This document shows positions 27,085-36,400 of a stretch of 64,000 bases of DNA, in pieces; the stretch's first letter is position 1, and every line of letters begins with the position of its first letter. The DNA is taken from NCBI RefSeq assembly GCF_000429905.1, contig NZ_AUCT01000033.1, forward strand, positions 1 to 64,000, written 5' to 3'. Under the pieces are notes generated by a model. That model did no database searches, had not been told where the DNA came from, and was given only the letters and a program-made list of their open reading frames with translations. A program made the translations under genes and the position numbers. Source of the DNA: Desulfatibacillum aliphaticivorans DSM 15576 (GTDB lineage Bacteria; Desulfobacterota; Desulfobacteria; Desulfobacterales; Desulfatibacillaceae).

Positions 27085-27716
27085 GCCGGATGCTCCTGTA
27101 TGGATGCTGCGTGGACCGAAAGATGAATAACGATCCGCGAAAGCCTGTTTTTTATATTTTCCACGCGTTTTTCCAAAAACGCTTTCATGTAAACGGCCGG
27201 GATGGCGATCAGCAGGCCCGTCTCGGTAGTGACCAATGCCTCGGAAATACTCTGGGCCATGGCCTGGGCGTTGCCTGTTCCAAAGGCTGACAGCACGTCA
27301 AACGCGGCCATCATGCCTAAAACCGTTCCCAAAAGGCCCAGCAGGGGGGCAATGCCCGCCAGGGCGCCGATGGACGCCAGGTTGTCGTCCAGACGGGTGG
27401 AAAGCGCTTTTTCCACCTCCAGCAAAATGCCCCGATCCTTTTCCGGTTGCCCCGTCCTGCTGGCGAGAAATGCCTGGACCATCATGCGGGCGGCGCCATG
27501 GGGGTTGCCCGGGCCTTCCACCCGGCCCCTCAGAACCCATTCCTCTGCCTGGGCGCGGCCTGCGTCTCCCCGGGAAAGGCGAAAGACCACCAACGCTTTG
27601 TGGGCGATTAAAAAACCCAAAGCCAGGGACGTCAGAGCCAGGGGAATCATCACCGGGCCGCCGGCCCTGAAATGCTCGGCTACGTCCCAAAGCGCCCAAT
27701 AGACTGCTGCACTCAT
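27081..27716 (-). CDS. exbB: ExbB/TolQ-type proton-channel protein (ExbB2)
   Basis: 211 residues from ATG 27716, which overlaps the stop of the upstream gene as ATGA; the open frame extends further upstream but only as an out-of-frame shadow of that gene. Three transmembrane helices, with the family region SIGALAGIAPLLGLLGTVLGM and ALVTTETGLLIAIPAV. It forms the pentameric channel with ExbD. Confidence 0.88.
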   Translation of the reverse strand: MSAAVYWALWDVAEHFRAGGPVMIPLALTSLALGFLIAHKALVVFRLSRGDAGRAQAEEWVLRGRVEGPGNPHGAARMMVQAFLASRTGQPEKDRGILLEVEKALSTRLDDNLASIGALAGIAPLLGLLGTVLGMMAAFDVLSAFGTGNAQAMAQSISEALVTTETGLLIAIPAVYMKAFLEKRVENIKNRLSRIVIHLSVHAASIQEHPA

Positions 27717-29182
27717 GCCGCCTTCTCCACAGGAACGTCGCAGGCGGGCTCGGAACACAGTTCGTTCACCAGAGCCATGGATTTTTCCTCCATCTGGCCT
27801 ACGTTGCGCTCCACCATCCGGGAAAGCAGGACGTGGGCTACCGTGACCGGAATGGCCACGGCCAGGCCAAGCATGGTGGTGACCAACGCCTCGGAAATGC
27901 CCCCGGACATGAGCCTGGGATCTCCCGTCCCCGCCACTGTGATGACGTGAAAGGTGTTGATCATGCCTGTGACCGTGCCCAAAAGCCCCAGCAGAGGGGC
28001 GATGGCGGCCAGCATGCCCAGGGTGGGCAGAAAACGCTCCAGCCGGGGGATTTGCCGCAAAATGGCTTCGCCCAGGATGTTCTCCATGTCCGCCCGGCAG
28101 CGCCCCCGGCAGGACAGCCCTGCAGCCAGAACCAAAGGAACCGGCCGGTTTCCCTTTTGGGTGCACGCCTGCATGCAGGCGTCCCATTTGTTCTGACGCG
28201 CAAGGGTCACTACCTTTTCCATAAGCACGTCCACATTGGTGCGGACCCTCAGCAGGAAGATGAGACGCTCAATCACCAGCAGGCAGGCCAAAACGGCGAT
28301 GAACAAAATCGGCCACACAATTAAGCCGCCGCTCTTGATTTGCTCTTTATAATCAAGCCTGTGGGCGAACTGCCGAAGGGCAGCTCCCCGGGATACGTCC
28401 ACCGGAACGGCCTCGGTTTTTCCGGCCATGTAGTCCGCCAGTTGGGCGCGCATGCGGGCGGGCGAAGGTTTTGACAACTGAAAAAAAGATTGGGAAGGCT
28501 CGGAATACAGGAGAAAATCCGCGTCTCCGTCCAGGCTCGCCATGGCGGAGAAATTGCCCATGGTCATAACCTGGGCTTCCCGGGTTTTTCCTTCCCTGGT
28601 GACAATGGGAATTTGCTCCCGGCGCACCTGTCCGCTGTGGACGATTTCCGAAACCAGCAGTTCCACCATGAGCGACAGGTCGTCCATGGACGGGTATCCC
28701 TGACCCTGCGATAATTCCCTGATGCCTTCGATGCGCGGGTCCAGCCCCAAAGCGCTCTGGGGGCTTTGCAGCAGCAGGGCGTCCAGGTCTTTGGCGTTGC
28801 TGCGGATGAAGCCCAGCAATTCCTTGACGTCGGCTTCCGCAATCGCAACCTCTTTGGCCAATTCCTTGTTTTGGACGTCCAGTTCAGCGATATGCTTTTC
28901 AACCGCCTCGGTTTCTTTGGCAAGCCCTTGGCTTGTGACTTCCATTTCAGCGACGGCCTGCTTCAGCCTGGCTTTGTCCGCAAAGATTTCCGCCTGGATT
29001 TTTTTCGCCTCGTCCAGAGCTTCCGCCTTTTCAGCCTGGGCTTCCTTGGCAAGCCGCTCTCTGGCTATTTGGGCCTCCACGCGGGCCGTGCGTACATCCC
29101 CGGCCCAGGATGCGCCGACGAGAAAAAGGAGCCCCATGACGATGGAGGTGAAAACTTCTATTTTGGATATTTGTTTCATCAT
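27713..29182 (-). CDS. TtpC-like extended TolQ/ExbB protein with periplasmic coiled coil
   Basis: 489 residues from ATG 29182 (GGAAAGGTG upstream, ATGA overlap with the previous stop). A signal peptide or anchor (1-25) is followed by a long coiled coil rich in A/E/K (about 30-130), a mixed periplasmic domain, and a C-terminal TolQ/ExbB domain (about 285-489) with three transmembrane helices and LPTLGMLAAIAPLLGLLGTV. This is the layout of TtpC, the extra component of Vibrio TonB2 systems that links the motor to TonB2. Together with DUF3450, ExbB, ExbD, TonB and TPR genes it makes a complete TonB2-type set. Confidence 0.85.
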   Translation of the reverse strand: MMKQISKIEVFTSIVMGLLFLVGASWAGDVRTARVEAQIARERLAKEAQAEKAEALDEAKKIQAEIFADKARLKQAVAEMEVTSQGLAKETEAVEKHIAELDVQNKELAKEVAIAEADVKELLGFIRSNAKDLDALLLQSPQSALGLDPRIEGIRELSQGQGYPSMDDLSLMVELLVSEIVHSGQVRREQIPIVTREGKTREAQVMTMGNFSAMASLDGDADFLLYSEPSQSFFQLSKPSPARMRAQLADYMAGKTEAVPVDVSRGAALRQFAHRLDYKEQIKSGGLIVWPILFIAVLACLLVIERLIFLLRVRTNVDVLMEKVVTLARQNKWDACMQACTQKGNRPVPLVLAAGLSCRGRCRADMENILGEAILRQIPRLERFLPTLGMLAAIAPLLGLLGTVTGMINTFHVITVAGTGDPRLMSGGISEALVTTMLGLAVAIPVTVAHVLLSRMVERNVGQMEEKSMALVNELCSEPACDVPVEKAA

Positions 29183-29934
29183 GGATTCACCTTTCCCAGC
29201 GGCAAAGAAACAATGTCCATGGGAAGCTGCTTCTGCGCCATGGAAAACGCCCTGGAAAGCTCCGGGACAAATTTGGCCGGAAGGCGCCGCCATTGACCGG
29301 TCGCGGAATCGAGGACGCCGCACTGCTTTTCATCCAGGGTTTGGCAGAACATGGCCAGCCTGCCGAATCGCAGTACATTGGCCCGGATGTCCGCGCCTTC
29401 CACGTTCAAGGTTTCGCGATACACTTCCACCGTGTTTCCGTATTCCGCCTCCACCAAAAAGGCTTCCATGACCTTGCGGTACATTTCTCCGGGAGAGATG
29501 TCGGGCGCGGAAATAGTTGTCCTGAGCCTGTCCAGGCGAGCCTGTCTTTCGGGAATTAAAAATGCGTCGCCTTCATAGATCAGAAGTTCAAGGCGGGACA
29601 AAGAGTCATGCAGAAAAGGGGTCAGCTCCTCGCCCATGCGCCGGGCGTTTTCCAACCGGGTCTGCTTTTGAGCCGCTGCCTGTTCCAGGGATTGCTCCCT
29701 TTCTTTGGAGGCGTTCAGAGTCTTGGTCTGTTGCTCCACCAAAGACTGCAACTCCCTGTATCGGGCTTCCAGTTCCTGGCGTTCAACGCCCCATTTGTCC
29801 ATTTTTTTTTGAGCGTCCTGGCGGATATGAATTGAATCGCCAAGAGGCTTTTCCACCGTGTCCAGCACATTTCCCGCTAACGCCGGCGAAGCCGCCAGCA
29901 TCAGCAGAAAGCATAAAAAGTATTTCGGGTTCAA
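29179..29934 (-). CDS. DUF3450 periplasmic coiled-coil protein
   Basis: 251 residues. A signal peptide (MNPKYFLCFLLMLAASPALA) precedes a coiled coil (35-100), then a helical domain with GMYRK-like PGEMYRKVMEAFLVEAEYGNTVEVY and a C-terminal GRLAMFCQTLDEKQCGVLDSATGQWRRLP. This matches DUF3450, normally encoded immediately before ttpC in TonB2-type operons. It is the first gene of the leftward operon, behind a leader and a hairpin with a T-rich tail (30001-30061). Confidence 0.85.
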   Translation of the reverse strand: MNPKYFLCFLLMLAASPALAGNVLDTVEKPLGDSIHIRQDAQKKMDKWGVERQELEARYRELQSLVEQQTKTLNASKEREQSLEQAAAQKQTRLENARRMGEELTPFLHDSLSRLELLIYEGDAFLIPERQARLDRLRTTISAPDISPGEMYRKVMEAFLVEAEYGNTVEVYRETLNVEGADIRANVLRFGRLAMFCQTLDEKQCGVLDSATGQWRRLPAKFVPELSRAFSMAQKQLPMDIVSLPLGKVNP

Positions 29935-30006
29935 GCCGTACTCCTTTGGCAGCCAAAAATTTCAGGCCTCCAGGCCTGGCAAGGTTGTTGGGTCTATTTT
30001 GACAAT

Positions 30007-30061
30007 AAAAAAAGGCCATCAAGGTCGCTCCCAAAAATGGGATGACTGACCTTCATGGCCT
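30007..30061 (-). terminator. Leader terminator or attenuator of the leftward operon
   Basis: Read leftward, 30061-30048 pairs with 30026-30013 (13 of 14 bases), with an inner TCCCA/TGGGA stem, and is followed by TTTTTTATTGTC. It ends about 70 bases before the first gene (29934), so transcription from the promoter at 30202 must pass it. That placement suggests regulated attenuation. Confidence 0.7.
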
Positions 30062-30135
30062 GATTAATTTTATTACTGACTTTTCTAACTACCCCGGGAT
30101 GCGCCTTACCCGATGCAATGCGCAATTCCCGAATT

Positions 30136-30165
30136 GCTTTTCGGACTTCGATATCCGGCTTGATG
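30136..30165 (-). promoter_or_regulatory. Shared leader motif, left copy
   Basis: Leftward CATCAAGCCGGA (30165-30154), 11 bases, then GAAAAGC (30142-30136), immediately followed by a hairpin GCAATTC-GG-GAATTGC. The same 12-mer and 7-mer, 10 bases apart, occur in the divergent leader at 30443-30471. Confidence 0.45.
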
Positions 30166-30173
30166 CGGTCAAA

Positions 30174-30202
30174 AGCATAAACGCATGCCAGAATCTAGTC
30201 AA
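30174..30202 (-). promoter_or_regulatory. Leftward sigma70-like promoter
   Basis: Leftward TTGACT (30202-30197), 17-base spacer, TATGCT (30179-30174); predicted start near 30167. It would give a leader of about 230 bases before the DUF3450 gene. Confidence 0.6.
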
Positions 30203-30316
30203 GCAGATTTATTCCCATGCGGGTAAATAATTCTCTTTTAGGATATAAGCTATTGATACCTTGTATATTAATTGCCAGGTTGGGATGGGGCTATTCGTCC
30301 CATGGCATGAAAAAAC

Positions 30317-30345
30317 TTGACATGCCCCCCACGCACGGCTATAGG
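30317..30345 (+). promoter_or_regulatory. Rightward sigma70-like promoter
   Basis: TTGACA (30317-30322), 17-base spacer, TATAGG (30340-30345); predicted start near 30352, giving a leader of about 195 bases with several hairpins, including CTTCGG/CCGAAG. Confidence 0.65.
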
Positions 30346-30442
30346 CTGCCAATCACGCTTCGGAAAAGAACCCGAAGTTTCCGTCGGTAAGAAACTGGCT
30401 GAAAATACACTATTTTTCATAAAAAAATGAGCCGTCCGAACC

Positions 30443-30471
30443 CATCAAGCCGGACGGATGTTTAGAAAAGC
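30443..30471 (+). promoter_or_regulatory. Shared leader motif, right copy
   Basis: CATCAAGCCGGA (30443-30454), 10 bases, GAAAAGC (30465-30471). The CGGA end also pairs with an upstream CCGTCCG (30432-30438 with 30451-30457). The GAAAAGC forms the left foot of the terminator-like hairpin at 30466, so a structure using the upstream stem and the hairpin could be mutually dependent. Confidence 0.45.
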
Positions 30472-30525
30472 CACGAAGGCTCTTCAAAAGGATTCCCCTT
30501 TTGAGTCTCGTGGCTTTTTGTGTTT
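30466..30525 (+). terminator. Leader terminator or attenuator of the rightward operon
   Basis: AAAAGCCACGA (30466-30476) pairs with TCGTGGCTTTT (30508-30518), with an inner TCAAAAGG/CCTTTTGA stem, followed by TTTGTGTTTTTGG. It ends about 25 bases before the first start codon. Confidence 0.75.
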
Positions 30526-30546
30526 TTGGACCAGGGAGGTCGTTTG

Positions 30547-31563
30547 TTGCAGTCTCGAAATTTTATTGTATTTACAATGGCTTGCATTCTTTTTCCGGCT
30601 TTGGTTTTTGCTGGGGAAAATAAGATGGAAGTCATGGACGCTCGGGGGAAAAAAATCGTCCTGCGCACGCCGATCAAGTCCGTCGTGGTTCTCACGACGG
30701 ACGGCATCGAAGTGCTCAGGACCCTGGGTGTCGGAGAACTGATTGTCGGAGCAAGCAGCCTGATTTGGAAAGAGCCCGAACTCTGGCCGGAATTGCAGAA
30801 TGTCGCCAATGTGGGCAAGTGGAACGACCCTGACCCCGAAGCCATTGTGCGGCTTATGCCGGACCTGGTTCTTTGTTACGGTCATAACCCGGGGTCCTCC
30901 CTGGAGGAAAAGGTCGGCGGCCTGGGCATCCAGATTTTACGCATTGACTGCTTCAGGCCATCCACCATTAAGGGCGAAATCCGCACTCTGGGCATGATAT
31001 TCGGCCGGGATGAAAAGGCTCAGGAGTTTCTTGCCTGGCTGGAATCGCACGAAAAAGCTGTTTTGGATTGCTTCGACCATTCCGGCAAGCCAATCGTCGC
31101 GTACATGGAAGCCTATTCCGACTTTAAGGCTTCGGGCACAGGGACCGCCATGCACGAGCTGTGCAAGCTGGCCGGGGGCTATAACATCGCCGAAACCACA
31201 GACCTGCAAAATCCGGAAGTCACTACCGAGTGGGTAATGTCCATGGCGCCTGACGCCGTGATTAAGGCAGGCAGCATCAAGCGAGCGTATTCCACGGATT
31301 CGGATCAGGAAATCAGGGATTTGTACACGCATATTTTTAACCGTCCGGGATTCAACCAACTTCCGGCGGTAAAAAACGGCCAATTTCATATCCTGGCCGG
31401 AGACATCGGGCCGGGGCCAAGGTATGTGGTCGGCCTGGCCTACATGGCAAAGTGGTTTCACCCGAGTTCATGCGGCGGACTCGACCCCGCCGCCATGCAT
31501 AAAGAGTACATGGAGCGGTTCCAGGGGCTTCCGCTAAAGGGGTATTATGTTTTTCCGGAATAG
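30547..31563 (+). CDS. Periplasmic metal-chelate binding protein (BtuF/FhuD-like)
   Basis: 338 residues from TTG 30547, chosen because GGGAGG (30534-30539) is seven bases upstream and it yields a full signal peptide (...ACILFPALVFA). An ATG at 30577 would have no ribosome-binding site. The mature protein starts with MEVMDARGKKIVLRTPIKSVVVL and has PEAIVRLMPDLVLCY, the hallmark of cluster A-II binding proteins. It is a distant paralogue of the protein at 22426 and lacks its CPIC pair. It overlaps the permease gene by 17 bases. Confidence 0.82.
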   Translation: MQSRNFIVFTMACILFPALVFAGENKMEVMDARGKKIVLRTPIKSVVVLTTDGIEVLRTLGVGELIVGASSLIWKEPELWPELQNVANVGKWNDPDPEAIVRLMPDLVLCYGHNPGSSLEEKVGGLGIQILRIDCFRPSTIKGEIRTLGMIFGRDEKAQEFLAWLESHEKAVLDCFDHSGKPIVAYMEAYSDFKASGTGTAMHELCKLAGGYNIAETTDLQNPEVTTEWVMSMAPDAVIKAGSIKRAYSTDSDQEIRDLYTHIFNRPGFNQLPAVKNGQFHILAGDIGPGPRYVVGLAYMAKWFHPSSCGGLDPAAMHKEYMERFQGLPLKGYYVFPE

Positions 31564-32620
31564 CGCCGCGCAAACCGGGTATCCCGCCGAGGACGCCTTT
31601 CAAATCCGGGGGGAGCAAGCCTATAAACGGATGCAGCTCCGCACCCTGCTTGGGTTGGGATTATTGGCGAGCTTGCTGGTGGGAGCGGGAGCCGCGGGGG
31701 TTCTTATAGGAACCTCCGAGACCTCCCTGGGCGATCTGTTTCGCGCCATTGCCGGTGAGCAAGGTCCAAAAAGCGTCATTCTATTGGGTTTGCGGCTTCC
31801 CAGGGTTGTGATGGCTTTTTTGGTGGGCGCAGGCCTGGCGGTGGGGGGGTGCATTTGCCAGGCCATTCTGAAAAACCCTTTGGCCTCGCCGTTTACGTTA
31901 GGCGTTTCCTCCGGCGCTGGATTCGGCGCCGTGGTGGGCATCGTCTTTTTCAGGGCGGCCCATCATAATGCCGTGGCTTTGTCGGCTTTTGTTTTCTCGC
32001 TAATCTCCACGCTTTTGATTCTGGGCGTCAGCCGGCTGAAAAACGCAGGTACGGAAACCCTGATTCTGGGCGGCGTGGCGGTCATGTTTTTATTTTCGTC
32101 GCTTACCTCCTTTGTCCAGTATACGGGCACCATGGAGGAAGTGCAGGACGTGGTCTTCTGGTTTTTCGGCAGCCTGTCCAAGGCCGGGTGGTCTCATATT
32201 TGGGTATCGGCATTTATGGTGCTGGGCCCCATGCCGTTCGTCTACGCCCGGGCGTGGGATTACAACGCCCTCATGTCCGGCGATGAAACCGCCAGCACTT
32301 TGGGCGTCAGCGTGGAACGCCTCAGGATGGAGGGCATTCTTCTTTCCTCGCTCATGACCGCGGGCGCCATTTGCTTTGTGGGCGTGATCGGATTTGTGGG
32401 GCTGGTGGCGCCCCATATTTCCCGCATGCTGGTGGGCAGCGACCACCGCTACCTGCTGCCTGCATCGGCCTTGGTGGGGGCTTCGTTGGTGACTTTGGCC
32501 GACGTTATTTCCAGGATAATCTGGCCGCCCCAAGTCATTCCCATAGGCATTATGACTTCCTTATTGGGAGTCCCATTCTTCTTTTACCTTCTTGTCAAAA
32601 AGAGCAGGAGGTTCTGGTGA
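31547..32620 (+). CDS. FecCD/BtuC-type ABC permease
   Basis: 357 residues, about ten transmembrane helices; landmarks LPRVVMAFLVGAGLAVGG, NPLASPFTLGVSSGAGFGA and GFVGLVAPHISRMLVGSDHR. AGGGG precedes the ATG. It overlaps the binding-protein gene in front and the ATPase behind (GTGA). Together these three are a complete importer for a siderophore-, haem- or corrinoid-like ligand. Confidence 0.9.
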   Translation: MFFRNSAAQTGYPAEDAFQIRGEQAYKRMQLRTLLGLGLLASLLVGAGAAGVLIGTSETSLGDLFRAIAGEQGPKSVILLGLRLPRVVMAFLVGAGLAVGGCICQAILKNPLASPFTLGVSSGAGFGAVVGIVFFRAAHHNAVALSAFVFSLISTLLILGVSRLKNAGTETLILGGVAVMFLFSSLTSFVQYTGTMEEVQDVVFWFFGSLSKAGWSHIWVSAFMVLGPMPFVYARAWDYNALMSGDETASTLGVSVERLRMEGILLSSLMTAGAICFVGVIGFVGLVAPHISRMLVGSDHRYLLPASALVGASLVTLADVISRIIWPPQVIPIGIMTSLLGVPFFFYLLVKKSRRFW

Positions 32621-33384
32621 CGCTAATAGTAAACAATCTGGGCTTTGGCTACGGCAAGGCCGACATCCTGAACGGGGTGGATTTGTCCGTGGGCGGCAAC
32701 GAAGTCGTCTCGGTGATCGGTCCCAACGGCGCGGGAAAAAGCACCTTGCTGAAATGTATCCTCCGTTTGCTGAATCCCGGCCAGGGAGAGGTGATGGTAA
32801 ACGGCAGGAAGGTGGACGACCTCTCCCGCAAGGAGCGCGCCTTAAGCCTGGCCTATGTTCCCCAGGCCCTGCCCAGCCGCTTTCCCATGACCGTGTTCGA
32901 CACGGTTTTGTTAGGACGGCGGCCCCACCTTGCCTGGCGGCCATCCAGCAAGGATGTGGAAAAGGTCTGGGCCGCCCTGGCGCGTATGGATCTGGACGAC
33001 CTTGCCATGCGGGACTTCGACACGCTTTCCGGCGGTCAAAAGCAAAAGGTCATGCTGGCCCGGGCTTTCGCCCAGGAGGCGGAATACCTGCTTTTGGACG
33101 AGCCCACCAGCAACCTGGATTTGCGGCACCAGATGGAAGTCATGAACATGGTGCGGGAGTATACGGAAACCACGGGCCGAGGCGCCCTGGTCACCATCCA
33201 CAATTTAAACACGGCGGCCAGGTTTTCGGACCGCATCGTCATGCTCCAGGAGGGCAAGGTCCACGACTGCGGCCCTCCAGCAGACGTTTTAAGCTCGGAA
33301 AATATTCAATCAGTTTACGGCGTAGTGGTGGAAAGCGCCTGCGTTAACGGCAGCCAGGTGGTCATACCGTTGAGGGTTGCATAG
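32617..33384 (+). CDS. BtuD/FecE-type ABC importer ATPase
   Basis: 255 residues from GTG 32617, within the permease stop, with AGGAGG at 32606-32611; upstream starts lie in another gene. Walker A GPNGAGKST, signature LSGGQKQK, Walker B YLLLDEPTSNLD and the H-loop TIHNLN are intact. It is the only importer-type ATPase in the two divergent operons, so it may energise both FecCD-type permeases. Confidence 0.9.
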   Translation: MTLIVNNLGFGYGKADILNGVDLSVGGNEVVSVIGPNGAGKSTLLKCILRLLNPGQGEVMVNGRKVDDLSRKERALSLAYVPQALPSRFPMTVFDTVLLGRRPHLAWRPSSKDVEKVWAALARMDLDDLAMRDFDTLSGGQKQKVMLARAFAQEAEYLLLDEPTSNLDLRHQMEVMNMVREYTETTGRGALVTIHNLNTAARFSDRIVMLQEGKVHDCGPPADVLSSENIQSVYGVVVESACVNGSQVVIPLRVA

Positions 33385-33402
33385 GATTACAGGAGAAGCA
33401 AA

Positions 33403-36400
33403 ATGACACGCATAGCATCGATCATGTGGAACACTCACGTACCCATGCTGGCCCGGGCGGCAAAGCAGCAGGAAGACATTGACCTTGTCATGTACTCCTC
33501 CAAAACCCTGGAAAACGAGGCCGAACGCTTTGACGAGGTTTTCAAAGCCCTGGAGCAGGCGGACATCATTTTGCTTTACCGCTCCGCTACGGGCTTCTGG
33601 GACGCTTTGGAAGAGCGGCTCGAAGAAATCGGGAAAAAGGTCCCTATCCTTTGCACCGGTTACGATCCCTCCTTATGGAGCCTTTCCACTTTCAGCCCTG
33701 AAACTGTGCAGCAGGCTTACAACTATATCAGCTTCGGCGGCGACAATAATTTTTTCAACTTGCTCCGCTTTGCAAAAGGCCTGGCGGACGGAGATGCGGA
33801 ATCCGCGCCCAAGCCGGTTTTCATGCCATGGGAGGGCTTGTATCACCCCGAGTCTCAGGTTACTCATTTTGAGAATTTGGAAGCGTATCAGGCCTGGTAC
33901 AATGAATACCTTAAAACCAAAGGCCTGGAAAACGCCCCGCAAGTCGGCATTCTAATCCCTCGCCACACCTGGATTACAGGCAATATGGAATTGGAGGACT
34001 TGTTAATCCGGGAGCTTGAAAACCAGGGTCTGGCCTGTAGGCCTGTGTTTTCCTACAGTTCCCCGGACAAGGATAACGGCGCCAAGGGCAGCATTGCCAT
34101 GCTGGAGGAGGTCTTCTTTGAATCGGAAAACAGCCCCCAGATTCACGCATTTATTAAACTCCAGATGTTCCTTCTGGGCATCAAAGGTGCGGATCAGTTC
34201 TCCGATGAAAGGGCCAATCGCGACGGCGTGGCCTTTTTCAAACGCCTGGGCGTGCCGGTTTTTCAGCCCATTGTCAGCCTGGAAATGACCCCCGAGGAAT
34301 GGGAGGCCAGCCCCCAGGGCCTTTCCAACGTGGCTTTTACCGTGGCCTTGCCCGAGTTTGAAGGCGTGATCGAGCCTATGATGGTCGGCTGCGCAGAACG
34401 CGAGCAGGACGACTCCACAGGCGCCATCCTGGAAAAACGGACCCCCATCCCCGAGAGGGTGCGCCGTTTGAGCAGGCGCGTCGCCCGCTGGGTGTCCATG
34501 GGCCTGAAGCCGGTTTCTGAAAGAAAGATTGCCTTTATCCTGCATAACAACCCCTGCGCCTCGGTGGAAGCCACGGTAGGCGGGGCCGCCAAGCTGGATT
34601 CCTTGGAGTCGGTGGCCAGGATTCTGCAAGCCATGAAGGCCAAGGGCTATTCGGTCGATCCGCCGGAAACCGGCGAAGAGTTGATAACCACTATCATGGA
34701 CCGCAAGGCGGTTTCGGAATTCCGGTGGACCACCACGGACGAAATCGTCAGAAAAGGCGGAGATCTTTGCCAGCTTGACCTTCCCACTTATCTGAAGTGG
34801 TGGGAAACCTTTCCCACGGCCATGCAGGAAAGAATTTCGGAAGCCTGGGGCAATCCCCCGGGAGAAGAAAAGAACGGCGTGCCCGCCGCCATGCTTTATG
34901 ACGGCAAAATTCTCATCACCGGCGTCTCTTACGGAAACGCCGTGGTGTGCGTGCAGCCCAAACGTGGTTGCGCCGGCACAAAATGCGACGGCGTGGTCTG
35001 TAAAATCCTCCACGATCCCGACGTGCCGCCGCCCCACCAGTACATCGCCACATACCGTTGGCTGGAAAACGAGTTTGGGGCCGACGCCTTCGTGCACGTG
35101 GGCACCCACGGCAACGTGGAGTTTCTGCCCGGCAAGTCCGTGGGCTTGTCCGAATCCTGTTTGCCTGACATCTGCATTCACGAAACCCCGCACCTGTACA
35201 TTTATAACTCGGACAATCCGTCCGAAGGAACCATCGCCAAACGCCGCAGCTACGCAACCCTGGTCAACCATATGCAGACGGTCATGGGGCAGGGCGGCCT
35301 GTACGGCGATCTGGAGGAGTTGGACGGGTATCTGGACGAATACGAGAAGGCGAAAACCACGGAGAAAAACCGCGCTCACACCTTGTCGCATTTGATCGTG
35401 GATACAGTCAGAAAAACCAATCTGGACAAGCAAATCAAGCTGACCGACGACATGCCCATGGACGAAATCGTCCGGCGCACCCACGACGCTCTGTCCAAAA
35501 TCCGCAACACTTACATCCCGGACGGCATGCACGTGTTCGGCAAGGTTCCCGAAGGAGAAGCCCGCATAGAGTTCCTGTGGGCCATCTTGCGTTACGACGC
35601 GGGAGACCCAAACAGTCTCCGGAAAATCCTCTGCCGCTCCATGGGGCACGAATTGCTAACCCTCATGAACGACGAGGGCGCGGTGGATCCCCGTACCGGC
35701 AAAAGCCACGGCATGTTAATGGAGGAAATCGAAGCCCTGGGCGTCAAGGTTGTAGAGCAGGCCCTCCAATCCGTAAACGGAGAGGAATTTCTGGATCGGA
35801 CCCTGGACTTGCTGGGCGACCTGGTCGTGGACAGGCAGGTTTTGACGGGCATAGCCTCCCTGCTGGATCGCATCCTGGACCTCAACGTGCGGGTTGGGGA
35901 GTCCAAAGAAATTGACGCCCTGCTTTCCGGCTTTGAAGCCAAATACATTCCCGCCGGCCCCTCGGGCCTTATCATGCGGGGCAGGGACGACATTCTGCCC
36001 ACAGGCCGCAATTTTTATTCTTTGGATCCCAACAAGATTCCCACCAAGGCGGCTTTTAGGGTGGGCGAAAAACTGTCCGAAGCCGTGCTGGAAAAATACC
36101 TAAACGAAGAAGGCGCCTATCCTGAAAACGTAGGCATTTTTTGGATGGCCGGCGATATTATGTGGTCGGACGGCGAGGGCATGGGCCAGATTCTGGCTTT
36201 GATCGGCGCAAGACCCAAGTGGCTGGCCGGCGGCAGGGTGCAGGGCTTTGAGATCATCCCGCTGGAGGAGTTGGGCCGCCCGCGCGTAGACGTGACCATT
36301 CGGGTTTCGGGCATTGCCAGGGATAATTTCCCTAACTGCATTGAGTACGTGGACGAAGTGATCCAGGCTGTCGCCGCCCTGGACGAGCCGGTGGAACAGA

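Noticed and set aside
27717..28187. Upstream extension of the ExbB frame
   Set aside because: It overlaps the TtpC-like gene out of frame and encodes a G/H/R-rich shadow; the ATG at 27716 in the ATGA overlap gives a normal ExbB.
30042..30230. 62-codon rightward frame in the divergent promoter region
   Set aside because: It overlaps the leftward promoter, shared motif and hairpin and has no ribosome-binding site; more likely leader sequence.
30352..30546. Cobalamin riboswitch upstream of the CobN operon
   Set aside because: Expected from the gene content, but neither the B12-box core nor a GCCACTG element is present in either leader; the hairpins do not fit the known consensus.
34003..35649. 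Leftward open frame of 548 codons within cobN
   Set aside because: Antisense to the conserved GTHG region of CobN.
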